Shown here: in pieces, positions 1 to 10,677 of the stretch
How the letters are laid out: each line of letters starts with the position of its first letter
Numbering within the stretch: the first letter of the stretch is position 1
Origin: Fragum whitleyi
Taxonomy: Eukaryota > Mollusca > Bivalvia > Cardiida > Cardiidae
Direction: 5' to 3'
Length of the DNA stretch: 64,000 bases
Assembly (NCBI GenBank): GCA_948146395.1
Contig: OX411543.1
Coordinates: 63,624,534-63,688,533 of the forward strand
Notes under the pieces: generated by a model
What the model saw: the letters and a program-made list of their open reading frames with translations, nothing else
Databases searched by the model: none
Told to the model about the DNA's origin: nothing
Translations under genes and position numbers: made by a program

Positions 1-300
1 TTCGAAGCGGTGATTGTCGCCATTTTTAAGATGAAAACCGCCATATTTAAGAAATTTCTTAAGATTTAAGTCAGCTCGGTAGCTATCTTAAATTGTTAGT
101 GAAAAATCGCCGATCTTAGTCAAAAACTTAGTGGAAAACTCGACTTAGCAGAAAATGGAATTATCTTAGTTGAAAATTTTCAACTTAGCAAAATCTTAGA
201 AAATTACTTAGTGAAAAATAAAAAACTAAGAAAATATCGGAAAACTTAGTAAAAAATGCCAAACTAAGAAAAATCTCAAACTAAGATGTTTCGTGGATAC
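1..300. repeat. CTTAG-rich AT repeat, start of window
   Basis: This AT-rich stretch carries about a dozen copies of CTTAG or its complement CTAAG within roughly 190 bases (about 110-290), separated by short A-rich runs. Left copies read mostly CTTAG and right copies CTAAG, so it can fold back on itself. It has no coding potential. It may be the end of a palindromic element cut by the window edge, with some resemblance to the TTAAGAT-rich element C at 42970. Confidence 0.4.
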
Positions 301-1289
301 GGCCCCAGGTCTTAATCATTTCTTACACTTTAAGCTAAAGCTTTCATACTGTACAGAACACAATGCTCAAGAAAGGCAAAAAAGCCATCTCCAATCTCCC
401 TGAACAGACCGCACATCTGTACAAATAACATAAGTTTCCGTGCAGGTACATATGCGATTCACATAAATCAGGGGTAATAACATAACAAAGTTATCCAAAG
501 CATCTATAGAAAGTTCAATTTTCCGAAAGTTCATGTTGGTTCTGTCACCAATCCATATCTCAACACTCGATTCTGCGTTGCGTTCTTCGCTGATTACTCA
601 AAAAGGAATGTAGCAGTATCTCGAAACCTGACCTAAATTCCCTTACAAGGTGTCAGTGGAAAGTCCCTCAATTTTCACTTTTCATTCATAACTACTCATC
701 ATTTCACGTTGTTACCACCATTTGCAGATCCAAAGTGGAGAGGTTACGGGAGGTGGTACTACCGATATAAGCTACGATAAGAGGACCCCCCCCCTCTTTT
801 ATATACTGATGGATTAGTACAGATTTCTGTCCTCGGAATGTGAGACTAGCTGATGGATTTGAGTGGGTTGTAGTTTCAACCAGCCTATCAAGAAGAGGAG
901 ATGACCGAAAATGCTTTTGTTAAACCCTTGTCATATTGAACCGGGGTATTCCTGCTTTTACAAGAGGCATAGACAAATATTAGTCTACACATATGCGCAG
1001 TCTGATCTTAGTCTATACCACCTGATCATAATTTTTAAACCATAAGAGGTTGAAAATGCATTTTCAAAATAATTACTTAATCCCAGGGGAATCCAATGCT
1101 TCCGGTGCTTTGATTTTAGTACAATTACCAAATTATTGAAAAATTGCGAAAATCGTTGAGCCATGAAAGCGCATCATTTCTTACCTAGGTTTACATGACG
1201 TCTCAATTTTAACCTGTAAGACCTCCATTGACGATTATCGAAAAATAGGGGGGGGGGGGGGGGGGGATTAACTAATTGTGAAATACTTC
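301..1289. other. Non-coding, no recognised feature
   Basis: No open frame of note and no repeat that I could match elsewhere in the window. It contains a C run near 787-795 and a run of about 18 G at 1249-1266, which is a likely sequencing or assembly weak point. Confidence 0.5.
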
Positions 1290-1518
1290 TTAACCCTTTC
1301 CCGTTTTAGACAATTTTGGACCTGTCCAAATTCAAAGGTTTTGCAGACGAAAATTTGAAGTGGATTTAATTTGAAAAATAACCATTCAGTAGGGTAGAAA
1401 ATAGTGTGCAAAAAGAAGAAATTGCTTATCAGAAGCAATTTCTTCTTTTTTCACACTGTTTTCTCAATCATGAAATAACAGGCACGTAAAAAGCAGGGAT
1501 TAAACAGCAAAGGGTTAA
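1290..1518. mobile_element. Element G, copy 1 (short TTAA-ended element)
   Basis: It starts TTAACCCTTTCCCG and ends AAAGGGTTAA, so the ends are inverted repeats. Near-identical copies lie at 38059-38287 and 60354-60594. The centre holds a long hairpin, AAGAAGAAATTGCTT against AAGCAATTTCTTCTT. It has no coding capacity. The TTAA ends may be target-site duplication or part of the terminal repeat. Confidence 0.7.
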
Positions 1519-1535
1519 ATCGAAGTGCGAACAGA

Positions 1536-1664
1536 AGCCGAATTACCTAAAAATGACCTTGAATTACTGCACTTACGCTCGAGATAGTTTACAGTTTACA
1601 AATGATCTAGACAGTGCGTAAAGTGTAGATCATAGTCAGGACCGTGTAGTCTGACTAGGATCCT
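1536..1664. repeat. Fragments of elements F and E
   Basis: The stretch from about 1540 matches the tail of element F (compare 42065-42110), and 1610-1660 matches the middle of element E (GTGCGTAAAGTGT followed by AGTC and GACT arms). Both are degraded, and family A copy 1 follows immediately. Confidence 0.4.
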
Positions 1665-1666
1665 TA

Positions 1667-2172
1667 CAGTAAGTAACATCGTGAAATTGATATTCACCCC
1701 GATCAAAACCATACTAAATCGACCCATCTGTGTTCCATTCATTCAATCCTAACACTAAATCAAACCATTAAAAAACTCTCAAAAACCCCTAAAAAGACAT
1801 GATCAACAACTACGTTAAAAATGAATATTGTTTGAAAAAAAAATGCGATTTCACTGAAATATATGAAATTTTAAGCCTCTAAAAGGTCATTGAAGAAATA
1901 GGAAGCTATTTTCAGAACTTTTATGAATATTTTGTGAAAGGGAAGTAATAAATATCACTTATTTTGTTCATCCAAAATGAAATTAGCGATATTTGCTTAT
2001 CTCCCTGAAATTTCAGTCAAAACCTACTCCGTTGATCTTATCTTTTAGATTGATTTTTCATTAATTTCAATTGGTTAGTGGTAGTGTTAGGAATGAATGA
2101 ATGGAACACTGAGTGAGCGATTTAGAACGGTTTTGATGGAGGTAAATGTCAATTTCACAATGTTATTAACTG
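1667..2172. mobile_element. Family A copy 1, double-left-arm form
   Basis: Flanked by TA on both sides. The left end reads CAGTAAGTAACATCGTGAAA and the right end is its inverted counterpart ending TTATTAACTG. Unlike most copies, both arms carry the same 'left' sequence (ATCAAAACCAT inverted against ATGGTTTTGAT), so the ~506-bp copy folds over nearly its full length. The central hairpin GGGAAGTAATAAATATC to GATATTTGCTTATCTCCC is recognisable but eroded. Confidence 0.8.
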
Positions 2173-2261
2173 TACCTCCCTACTTTGCCTACCTGCCTAC
2201 TTTCTTTTTTTTCTTTCTTGAGAGTAGGCTTTTGACTACAATATCTTATCGGGAAATTTAA

Positions 2262-2418
2262 GGTAGTGGACCCGTAATAGTTTTGCAACGTCCAAGAAGA
2301 AATGAGCTTTAACAGTGTTGACCGAGGTTTCCTAATGATTTTCATTAGGAAACCTCGGTCAACATTGTGAAAGATTATGAGTTCTGAAATGGTGCGGAAC
2401 AATTACGGGTCCACTACC
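2262..2418. mobile_element. Element D copy 1 (TTAA palindrome)
   Basis: A 157-bp palindrome flanked by TTAA on both sides (2258-2261 and 2419-2422). The termini are GGTAGTGGACCCGTAATAG and its inverse. The core hairpin CCTAATGATTTTCATTAGG is perfect. Five further copies occur in the window. TTAA target duplication is the hallmark of piggyBac-type transposition, so D is probably a piggyBac-mobilised MITE (inference). Confidence 0.8.
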
Positions 2419-2616
2419 TTAACACGTTTTCCTAGACTGGCTAACGTTTGCTAAAAGGAGTTTGAAAGCGAGAGCGAAAGAAAGCTCAACGAAAAGTCAG
2501 AATGCAGACAGATAATATTATCTAAACTATCTAAAGCTATTTATGATAAGTCTGGATTGTTTATCTTTTGCGTCCCACGCGTTGTTCATTGATTAATCAC
2601 TGTTTCTACTACAGCG

Positions 2617-2623
2617 TATAAAG
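2617..2623 (+). promoter_or_regulatory. Candidate TATA box of the VWA gene
   Basis: TATAAAG lies 87 bases before the ATG of the signal-peptide exon. Transcription would start near 2645-2650, leaving a 5' leader of about 60 nt without an upstream ATG. Position and context fit a core promoter. There is no transcript evidence. Confidence 0.5.
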
Positions 2624-2709
2624 AGGCGAGATTTTGAATCCAACATCATTATTATTGTTGCTAACTTTAAAACGATCATTGTCAAATACGATCACAATCG
2701 AGGACTACG

Positions 2710-2757
2710 ATGGATGTTTTCATAAACACTTTGTTTGTTTTGTTTGCTCTTATGGCA
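2710..2757 (+). CDS. Multi-VWA secreted protein, exon 1 (signal peptide)
   Basis: The ATG at 2710 opens 16 codons, MDVFINTLFVLFALMA, a typical short secretory signal with a hydrophobic core and a small residue at the expected cleavage site. The exon ends at a consensus donor, GTAAGT at 2758, in phase 0. A TATA box lies at a suitable distance upstream. The next in-phase exon is 3995-4025. This start is chosen because it alone gives a signal peptide, a good donor and a frame that joins through to the VWA exons. The mature protein should be extracellular. Confidence 0.8.
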
Positions 2758-3994
2758 GTAAGTAAAGTTCAAAATTGTAATTTATAAAGGAGAGAAGTTT
2801 TTGATTTTTTTTTTCAAGGTGACGCGTCACTATTTCTAGAAAATCTGTAAAGTAAATATTTTTCAAAAAGTTGGATTTACTAGAGCTTAAGAATATGTCG
2901 CATTTCGAAAACAATTGTATTCGAAAGAGATGATCAATGAACAAAATGCAAAATATTTCGATCCCGGTCAGACTGCGCATTCCGCGCAAACTGACCAATA
3001 TCGGTTTTCCCCCACATTTCACCTTTTAGGTCAGAAATGATATGGGATATTTGGTAAAAACAACAACAACAACAACAACAAAATAAATAAATAAATATAA
3101 TAAAAAAAGTACGAAACTAATTTTGGAAAGATCGGACAATTTTGAGATTTATTCTAGGGGTAATTGAATACGCTGAATTAAAAAAAAAAATAATAAAATA
3201 ATGTTGCGATGAAAAAGAATGCTTATTCACATTCAAATATACAGATTTCAATATGGCAGCCCAACGAAAGCTTATAATTATCATCACTGTATTTTTTTAT
3301 TATGGCAATATCAATTTTTTTAAACAATATTGCTAGGAGAAAAAACAAACAAACATACACACGTACATGTATGATACACGTTTTTTCCTAATTTGTAAAT
3401 AAAAAGTTATAGCTGTGTAAAACAAGATGGCAACAGGTATAAAAAAGTATGTACTCTAACACGTTTCGTTATTTAGTGGACAGCTCATTGGAATCTGTTC
3501 AAATGAAATTCAAATTAACATAACTCTTATTCTTAACTGGCTTAACGAGTATATTCTTGCTTATTACAACCGAACTAAAAAAAACAGCAGAATAAGGGTA
3601 AACAAAGTATTTTTTTTTCATTAAGTTTAGTAAAATAAAATTCCAAAACACATTTTGAATTAATGAGTGATAATTATGTTCCGCGAATTAAAGCAGCTAT
3701 GATCACCAAGTCATTATGTATGCCTTCATTCAAAGTAAGTTTATAAAAATATTTTAAAGCTATTTAATTCTCTGTTGTTGTTTTTTCAATTTAAGTAAGG
3801 AAATGAAAGGAGGTAAAGACTTAGTTTTCATGAAAATATGAAACCGAAACACTTAATTACATACACATTTGAATGAATCGTTCCTTTACGATTGATTTCG
3901 TGTTGATGCAGATTCTTTTTAAGCCCAAGTTTCATCGTCGAACGTGTAAAGAATGGACAGTTTAAAGTACAAGGTCACATTTATTCATTTACAG
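2758..3994 (+). other. VWA gene intron 1
   Basis: The intron runs from GTAAGT at 2758 to ACAG at 3994. It contains a CAA microsatellite near 3059-3082 and long A/T tracts. I matched no part of it to the repeat families found elsewhere in the window. Confidence 0.7.
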
Positions 3995-4025
3995 GTTACG
4001 GACGAGGCTCCAGTCCTGCAAACTG
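3995..4025 (+). CDS. Multi-VWA secreted protein, exon 2
   Basis: A 31-nt exon between TTCATTTACAG and the donor GTAAGTG at 4026. It enters in phase 0 and encodes VTDEAPVLQT plus the first base of a split codon, so it leaves in phase 1, which is the phase every later exon needs. The split codon completes as GAT (Asp) with exon 3. It supplies a short acidic spacer between the signal peptide and the first VWA domain. Confidence 0.75.
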
Positions 4026-4116
4026 GTAAGTGATATATATTTTTTTTATCATTTTCGATTATATATGCCTTAAAAGAAGTCCGGTCAGTAGATATCAAGC
4101 GATTATATTTACATGT

Positions 4117-4691
4117 AGCATCGTGAAATTGACAAGGTGAATGATTTTGCAATAATTTGTAAACGAAATTGAATAACTGCGACGAGTGAGTTTTGAGTGA
4201 AATTAAAGGGAGGCAATCCAATTTTCTCAATTTTTATTTTTGATGAACAAAATAATATTACCTCCCTTAGATAGAATATGAATACAAGTACCTTTCCTTG
4301 AATTGATAATCGTAGACCTATGTGAGATAGCAGCTGAAGGCTAGGAAAGGCTAGGAAAGGAAATGATGGTCGTACTGGTGAGAGAAATACCAGGAATCTA
4401 TTGTTAGGTGCTCCGAGATATAACTGAAAAAATGTTGAAAGCGGCATTAAACTCAATTCAATCAATCAATCCTTTTCTTCAAAACCAGTAAGACGCTTAC
4501 AATTCCAGTTTTGTCAGTTAAATCACGACTTTTTTCAATCTATTTATTTTGACTGTAGTTGTTGATATCATCTTTTTTAATCGGTTTTGGAGTGTTTTTG
4601 AGCGGTTTGACTGAGTGTTTGGAATGAACAAACGGGTGTTTTTGAAAAGTTTTGATTGAGATGAAGGTCAATTTCATGGTGTTACTAACAG
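4117..4691. mobile_element. Family A copy 2, split by a SINE
   Basis: The left arm starts CATCGTGAAATTGACAAGG. The central hairpin lies at 4207-4270, and the right arm resumes at 4471 and ends near CTAACAG. About 170 bp of SINE sequence (4301-4470) interrupt the copy, so the SINE inserted after this family A copy did. It lies in intron 2 of the VWA gene. Confidence 0.75.
4301..4470 (+). repeat. SINE family S, 5'-truncated, inside A2
   Basis: It carries the family's body (GTAGACCTATGTGAGATAGC, GGCTAGGAAAGG, TGTTAGGTGCTCCG, GTTGAAAGCGGC) and ends in an ATCAATCAAT tail. The tRNA-like head is missing. There is an internal duplication of GGCTAGGAAA. Fuller copies lie at 42540 and 52966. Confidence 0.8.
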
Positions 4692-5231
4692 TAACATTGT
4701 AAAAGTGATAAGTTGAATGATTTTGGCAAGTGTGAGGAACAAGCGTTAAATGCAATTTAAAAAAAAAATCGATCAGAACAGAACAGATTTTTATTTCAAT
4801 ATTGGTTTGTACAAAAAAAAAGTCCATCACCGACATACAAAATCAAAAAATACATGTGCAAAGTAAAAATGAAAGGATGTACATGCGGAATAAATAGGCT
4901 TTTGTTATTAAAAAAAATGGAAAAAAAAATATGATGATATTTGTAAAATTGATTATCAAGGAGTGATTTCCTTAGTTCGAAAGCTTCTAAACAGTAAGAT
5001 TAACGAGAGTGATAAAATAATACAGATGGACGAAATAAGCGATATTTTATTACCACTCTTTGATAAAATCTTCATATTTTTCTGTTTGGGTCTTCACAGT
5101 CCTACATGTATGAAATGCCAAGATAAATTCCCCTAACCTTGACCAGAAAAATTGATATTTTTTGACACTAACACATTATTCTCTACATCCATTGAAGAAC
5201 AAAAGCAAAGACGTATTTTATATAAAGTATA
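4692..5231. other. VWA gene intron 2, non-repeat part
   Basis: Between family A copy 2 and element E copy 1 I see A-rich sequence without matching repeats or coding frames. Confidence 0.5.
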
Positions 5232-5501
5232 TGTGACCCGTCACGCTAAAAAGAGACCATCCGGGAATTCTGTAAAATGAGTTATTGAAAAAGATATTTG
5301 ATCCACCATAGGTCAACCAGAAGTCGCAAATTCAAAAATTCTTTCACTAGAAAGTAGATTGTTCATTCTAAATTCAGAAAATAAGCACGAAGCATGATGC
5401 AAAAAGTTTCGACACCAGTCAGTCAGAGCAGTCCGCGAAGTCTGACTAGGGTCGACACATTAAGCATTCCCAGATGGTTCCATTTCGCGTGACCGGTCAC
5501 A
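5232..5501. mobile_element. Element E copy 1
   Basis: Ends are TGTGACCCGTCACGC and its inverse GCGTGACCGGTCACA, about 270 bp apart. An inner inverted repeat (GTCAGAGCAGTCCGCG and AGTCTGACTAGGGTCGAC) lies nearer one end. Related copies are at 18000, 21465, 25256, 49117 and 50782. It has no coding capacity and looks like a terminal-inverted-repeat MITE. Confidence 0.75.
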
Positions 5502-5986
5502 ATCATAACAGATTTGTGGAACTTCCATTTTTTTACTTGCGGACACGTATAATTTGTAAAGGCTTCTTGGCCATGGACAAGTAATTATCGGGGTAGTTTG
5601 CTGAAAAATTGGATTGGTAATATATATATCACAAAAGTAAAAAAAAACATTTTTATGCTTATTTAAAGAACTGGAAATATTGTTATTAAAAGAGTAAATT
5701 CTGAGTTCTAGCATTTTCTTCATGCATAAAAACATTTGCTCAAATGTAGGCCTTTACTTTAAGCGGACAAGTTCTTTTGAACATGGACAAAAAGAAAATC
5801 ATCGCCCACTTGTCCGGGAACAATTCGAGAAAATCAGTTTTTCCTAACCCCTGACATATTACAAAGTGTAATTGCATAGTTTATGTGCGTAAAGATTATA
5901 ATGCTTTTACATATTATTGATCAATTCAAGAACTCTTATTTAAAAATTCATAACTATTCCTTTATAATTTCTGAACCTTTTTGCAG

Positions 5987-6559
5987 ATACAGAGTGTGCC
6001 CATAAGGTTGCTGATGTAGTATTTGCTCTCGATTCATCCAAAAGTATTTGGGAAGAAGACTTCATAAAACAACTAAATTTTGTTAAAAATCTTGTCAACG
6101 AGTTCCCAATCAGTCAAAATGGCATCCATGTTGGTGTAGTTACCTACGGATACGATATTTACGAAAATTTTGGTCTTCAGGATTTTCATTCCGTTTCGGA
6201 AGTGACGTCAGCAATAAACATGATCCAATACGTGGGTGGAGGTACGAATACAGGCGGCGTCATTAAATATGCCAGAGAAAACATGTTTGATACAGAAAAT
6301 GGCGGACGAAATGTTGATCAGATTATGATTGTGATAACAGACGGGTATTCTATGAACAATGAAAACACGACGATTGAGGCGTCTATTTCCAAGCGCGCTG
6401 GAATCAAAATGATATCTGTAGGTGTTGGACATAACGTGGATGACTCTGAATTACGTTATATAGCATCTAAAGAAGATGATAGGAGGTTGATGTTTAGAGT
6501 GGATGACTTCTCTGCTCTCGACTCGATCCAGACAATTTTGGCACAGGCCGCATGTCAAG
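5987..6559 (+). CDS. Multi-VWA secreted protein, exon 3: VWA domain 1
   Basis: Acceptor TTTTTGCAG at 5986 and donor GTAAAT at 6560. The exon is 573 nt, phase 1 in and out, and encodes a complete VWA domain (residues about 28-217 of the joined protein). The MIDAS is intact: DSSKS (Asp42, Ser44, Ser46), the Thr in GGGTNTGG and the Asp in VITDG. Such sites bind a divalent cation and an acidic ligand residue in integrin I and matrilin-type domains. A Cys just inside each end (Cys30 and the Cys of AACQG) probably forms a disulfide. The symmetric phase-1 exon is the classic form of a shuffled extracellular module. Start and stop lie in other exons. Confidence 0.9.
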
Positions 6560-6573
6560 GTAAATAAGCGCTA

Positions 6574-7009
6574 CAGTTAATTACATCGTGAAATTGACAC
6601 TCATCTCAATCAAAACTATTCTCAATCGCTCACTCAGCGCTCTAATCATTCATTCCAATCACTCACTCAAACCATTCATAAACGCTCAAACCCATTGGAA
6701 AATATGTAATCAACAACGTCATTCAAAATAAATTTTGATAGAGAAAAACCGCGATTTCACTGACATAATTCAAATTATAAGCATTTAATAGGTTCTTGGT
6801 GAAATTGGAAGTTTTCTATAGAATGTGTATCCATATCTTTTACAGGGAGGTAATTAATGCCATTAATTTTGTTCATCCTGAACAAAATTAGCGAAATTGG
6901 ATTACCTCCTATTTAATTCACCCAAAACTCGCTCCACACACTCATTCAATTTAATTCCTAAATCATTCCAAAACCATTCACCTTGTCAATTTCACGATGT
7001 TGTTAACTG
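6574..7009. mobile_element. Family A copy 3
   Basis: A full-length copy beginning CAGTTAATTACATCGTG and ending ATGTTGTTAACTG, with a good central hairpin (GGGAGGTAAT to ATTACCTCC around 6844-6911). It starts only 14 bases after the last base of VWA exon 3, directly behind the splice donor. TA precedes it; the right flank is CA, a likely mutated TA. Confidence 0.85.
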
Positions 7010-7290
7010 CAACAGTAACATTAAAAATCCAAACAGTCTTTGGTGACTTTCAAAAATGATGGTTCTAGACTTCGATCGTTTTTTTCAACCACCAAACAGT
7101 AAATTTGAATACATTCTTCTTCAGCAATACGCCATACGTTAAAAATTGATGAATGTAAGGGAAACATAAGCACATCGGAGAATCACGTGACTCAACAATT
7201 TCAAAAAACCGTCAATTTTTCCGACAATGTTCGACCAATTCGATTTCGATTTGCAGCGGAGAATGTGAAAAAATGTCAATGAATTGATAA

Positions 7291-7577
7291 GTCTGTCAGT
7301 TTTTTAAACAATCTGCAAATAAATAAGTAACGTCTGTGAGATTTTTAAACAATCTGCAAATAAATAAGTAAAGTCTGTCAGATTTTTAAACAATCTGCAA
7401 ATAAATAAGTAACGTCTGTGAGATTTTTAAACAATCTGCAAATAAATAAGTAAAGTCTGTCAGATTTTTAAACAATCTGCAAATAAATAAGTAAAGTCTG
7501 TCAGATTTTTAAACAATCTGCAAATAAATAAGTAAAGTCTATCAGATTTTTAAACAATCTGCAAATAAATAAGTTAT
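7291..7577. repeat. 41-bp minisatellite, seven units
   Basis: Units start at 7291, 7332, 7373, 7414, 7455, 7496 and 7537, exactly 41 bases apart. Each contains GTCTGT(C/G)AG, TTTTTAAAC and AATCTGCAAATAAATAAG. Units two and four share GTGAG where the others have GTCAG, so part of the array looks like duplicated 82-bp dimers. It lies in the large VWA-gene intron. Confidence 0.9.
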
Positions 7578-7971
7578 TGACGACCAAATAAAATTTTGCT
7601 ATATCAGCAATTACTTTTTTTCAGCAGACTTTCCAAAGATTTTTCACATCCAGCACATTCCTGGCATTTTTCCGCCTTCTTTGCTTCAACTTTTTCAGAT
7701 CAGCCAGGTATTTACAGAATTGCTGAAAAATATTGTAAAATGTGTGTCACCTGAATCCCAACCGCGATAAGAGTACACAAATTAATACTAATTTATTAAG
7801 TAATTACTTTTCTGTAGAACTATCGCGATCGTATTTGTAAGCATTCGATGTTTGTACCATACATCTTAAAACGTAACCATCCCGTCCTTTTATCAGAAAA
7901 CTGAACTGAATAAATCACCTTGATTCACCCGTTTATACATGTAGGTATAGACTAAGTGCTACCAATACTTA

Positions 7972-8384
7972 CGGTTAAAAACATCGTGGAATTGATTAGG
8001 TGGATGATTTTGGAATGGTTTCGGAATTGAATGAGTGTGTGGAGTGAGTTTTGAGTGAATTTAATGGGAGGTAATCCAATATCGCAAATTTTATTCATGA
8101 TGAACAGGATTGGCGATATTTATTACCCCATTTAACTTAATATTTCTTCAAGAACCTATCAGACGCTTGCAATTTGATTTATATCAGTAAAATCGCGTTT
8201 TTTCAGCAATACTTTTTCAATGATGTAGTTGATTCTATCTTTTTCAAGGGTTTGGAACGTTTTTTGAATGATTGATTGAGTGTTTGGAATGAATGAATTA
8301 CTAAATGAATGAAAGGAACGCTGAGCGAGTGATTTGGAATGTTTTTGATCGAGATGAATGTCAATTTCACCATGTTGTTAACTG
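7972..8384. mobile_element. Family A copy 4
   Basis: A full-length copy with TA at both edges (TA before CGGTTAAAAACATCG, and AACTG before TA). It is in the orientation opposite to copy 3. The central hairpin GGGAGGTAATCC to TATTACCCC is present. It lies between the minisatellite and the LINE. Confidence 0.8.
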
Positions 8385-8713
8385 TACTTCCATTTCAATG
8401 TTATTCCTCAATAATTTGCTTGCAAAGTAATTATATATACATTTATTAGTTTTCCTCTCCTCTTACAAACTTACTAATATTTAATGAGCATTTTAGGTGA
8501 TTTCGATTTTTTTTAATCGAATTTCAAACAACACAACAATTCAAAGTCAAGTCAAAATTCTTTATTTGGCATAAAACATTCAGTGTTTCATTGCCTTAAA
8601 TAGGCAGGACATGTATTAAGACATTGAGAAACAATACAAATAGAACATAGCAAATTATAAAATGAGAAAATGAGAAAAGCAGACTTAAGTTTAGAAAATG
8701 GTTAGGTCTAAAT

Positions 8714-9061
8714 CTATAATGAAGAACGTGTATTGAAAGCAAGATAAACGTACTTTGCAAGTTTGTTGATTACAACTGAAGATGTACTACCCATCAATTG
8801 AATAAACTTTTGCTTGGTAGGCCATCTGCAGTAATACCTAGGAAATAATTCTTTTCTCAGATTTCTATATTTTGGACAGACCAAAAGAAAGTGGTATTCG
8901 TCTTCGATAGTATTCATCGAGCATTGTTCACATAATCTATTTGAACGAGCAATATTGTTATGTCGACCTAGTTCAATTGATAATTTATGGTCAGAACATC
9001 TAAATTTGCTTAATGCGCGTCTATGTTTATTGTTTATGACGTCAGATAGGTATTTTTCCAT
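8714..9061 (-). pseudogene. LINE ORF2, C-terminal cysteine-histidine finger segment
   Basis: 115 residues with a C-x2-C ... H-x4-C arrangement (LCEQC, later EYHFLLVC), the C-terminal finger found after the reverse transcriptase in several LINE clades. It thus forms the end of ORF2. It is separated from the RT frame at 9064 by a single-base frameshift in a T run near 9080. The remnant is not a separate gene. Confidence 0.8.
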
Positions 9062-9063
9062 TG

Positions 9064-10677
9064 TTAAATCTTCCTTAAAAGACAGTAAGTAGACAGTTTA
9101 TTCGAATCATGAATATCACTTATCCACTTTTGTATATACTGATCATGTATTCGCTGAACTATAGCTGATACATGACCAGCATTTACATTAGTGTTATTCC
9201 ACAGATAATGAAAACCCAGTTTATCTAATAATTTCTTAATATTATTGAACCATGTGTTAATATAAGTGGATTCATCTGAATAATAATCACACAAAAATTT
9301 GTACATAAGACTATCAGTTCGAGATGTTATTTTAAACCAATATTTGATTGCTCTGATATTGCGGGTTACGCTTAGCGGGAAACGGCCGCATTCTCCATAC
9401 AAAGCGACACTAGGTACGTTTTTGTTAAGGTGTAAGATTCTTTTCAAAAACAGCAAGTGAATTTTTTCAACGTCCGGTGATTTATGGAACCCCCATATTT
9501 CTGATCCGTAATTCAAAATTGGACTTATCATGGAATCGAATAACTTTGTCTTATCTTTGGTATCAAATTCAACTTTATCAAAAAGGGAAAAAAGCAAAAA
9601 AAGGGCTCTATTCCCTTGTTCTGATAATGATTTTTGGGCTTGGTAGAAACTTCCATTACTTGATATTGTTACACCTAAGTAAGTAAATTTAGAAACTACA
9701 TTTAAGCGATTTCCGTTATAAAAAATATCAATATTCTCAGCTCTATTCCCTTGTTTAAAAAACATGACAACCGTTTTGTCGGAATTTACACTTATTCCCC
9801 ATTTATCACAGTACAATTGCAGTTGATTTATTAAATCTTGTAGACCTTTTGGTGTGTACGATATCAAAACTGTATCATCCGCAAAAAGTAAGATAAATAT
9901 TTTCAAATCATTTAAAGTGAAAGCATCATCATCATTTAAAACTAATTGTTCGTACATATCATTGATAAATAAGATAAAAAGCAAGGGAGATAAGGGATCA
10001 CCTTGCTTAACACCTGAATAGCTTTCAAAAAACTCAGAATAATGTCCGTTGTTGCGCACGCACGATTGAACTTTTTCATAGATCGTTTTAAGCATTTTAA
10101 CCATCTTCGTTGAAGCTCCGTATTTTAATAACTTCTGCCATATTCCGTTTCTATAGACAAGGTCAAACGCCTTCCTAAAATCTACGAATGAACAATACAA
10201 TTTCTTTTTTTCTCGTTTTACAACCTTTTCAATAATGCAATTTAAAATGAAGATACAATCAACCGTGTTCCTCTTTTCACGAAATCCAAACTGGCAATCA
10301 TTGATAACATTTTCCTTTTCAGCCCAGTTACGTAATCGATTATCTAGTAAAATTGAAAATAATTTTGAAAAAATACTCGTTAATGTAATTGCGCGATAAT
10401 TGTTAACATCTGACAAATCGCCTTTTTTAGGTACCGGGACAATAACTCCCTTTGTCCAGCTAAGTGGATAAACATTTTCAGTGTACATATAATTAAAGAG
10501 TTTACATAAAAAGGGACTTAAACTCTCTTTGCATTCGATGAACATTTCCGGAAGTAATTTATCTATACCAGCGCTTTTACCACGATTAAGGCAATTAATC
10601 GCTGATACTACTTCCTCAACTGAAAAATCTTTGTCTAACTCGAAGTCAAATTTTTCACCATCGCCATTATTCCTCAA
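9064..10677 (-). pseudogene. LINE ORF2, reverse transcriptase segment
   Basis: About 537 residues containing RT motifs in order: NYRAITLTSIFSKLF, CQFGFREKRNTVD, SFVDFRKAFD, GVKQGDPLSPLLF and the catalytic FADD box followed by TVLIS. In the intact element this enzyme copies the element's RNA at a nicked target. The frame overlaps the end of the endonuclease segment by four bases, a frameshift rather than a natural start. Frameshifts at both ends make this copy incapable of a full ORF2 product. Confidence 0.9.

Noticed and set aside
7291..7577. CRISPR-like regular repeats
   Set aside because: Units are contiguous with no unique spacers, in an intron of an animal gene; it is a minisatellite.
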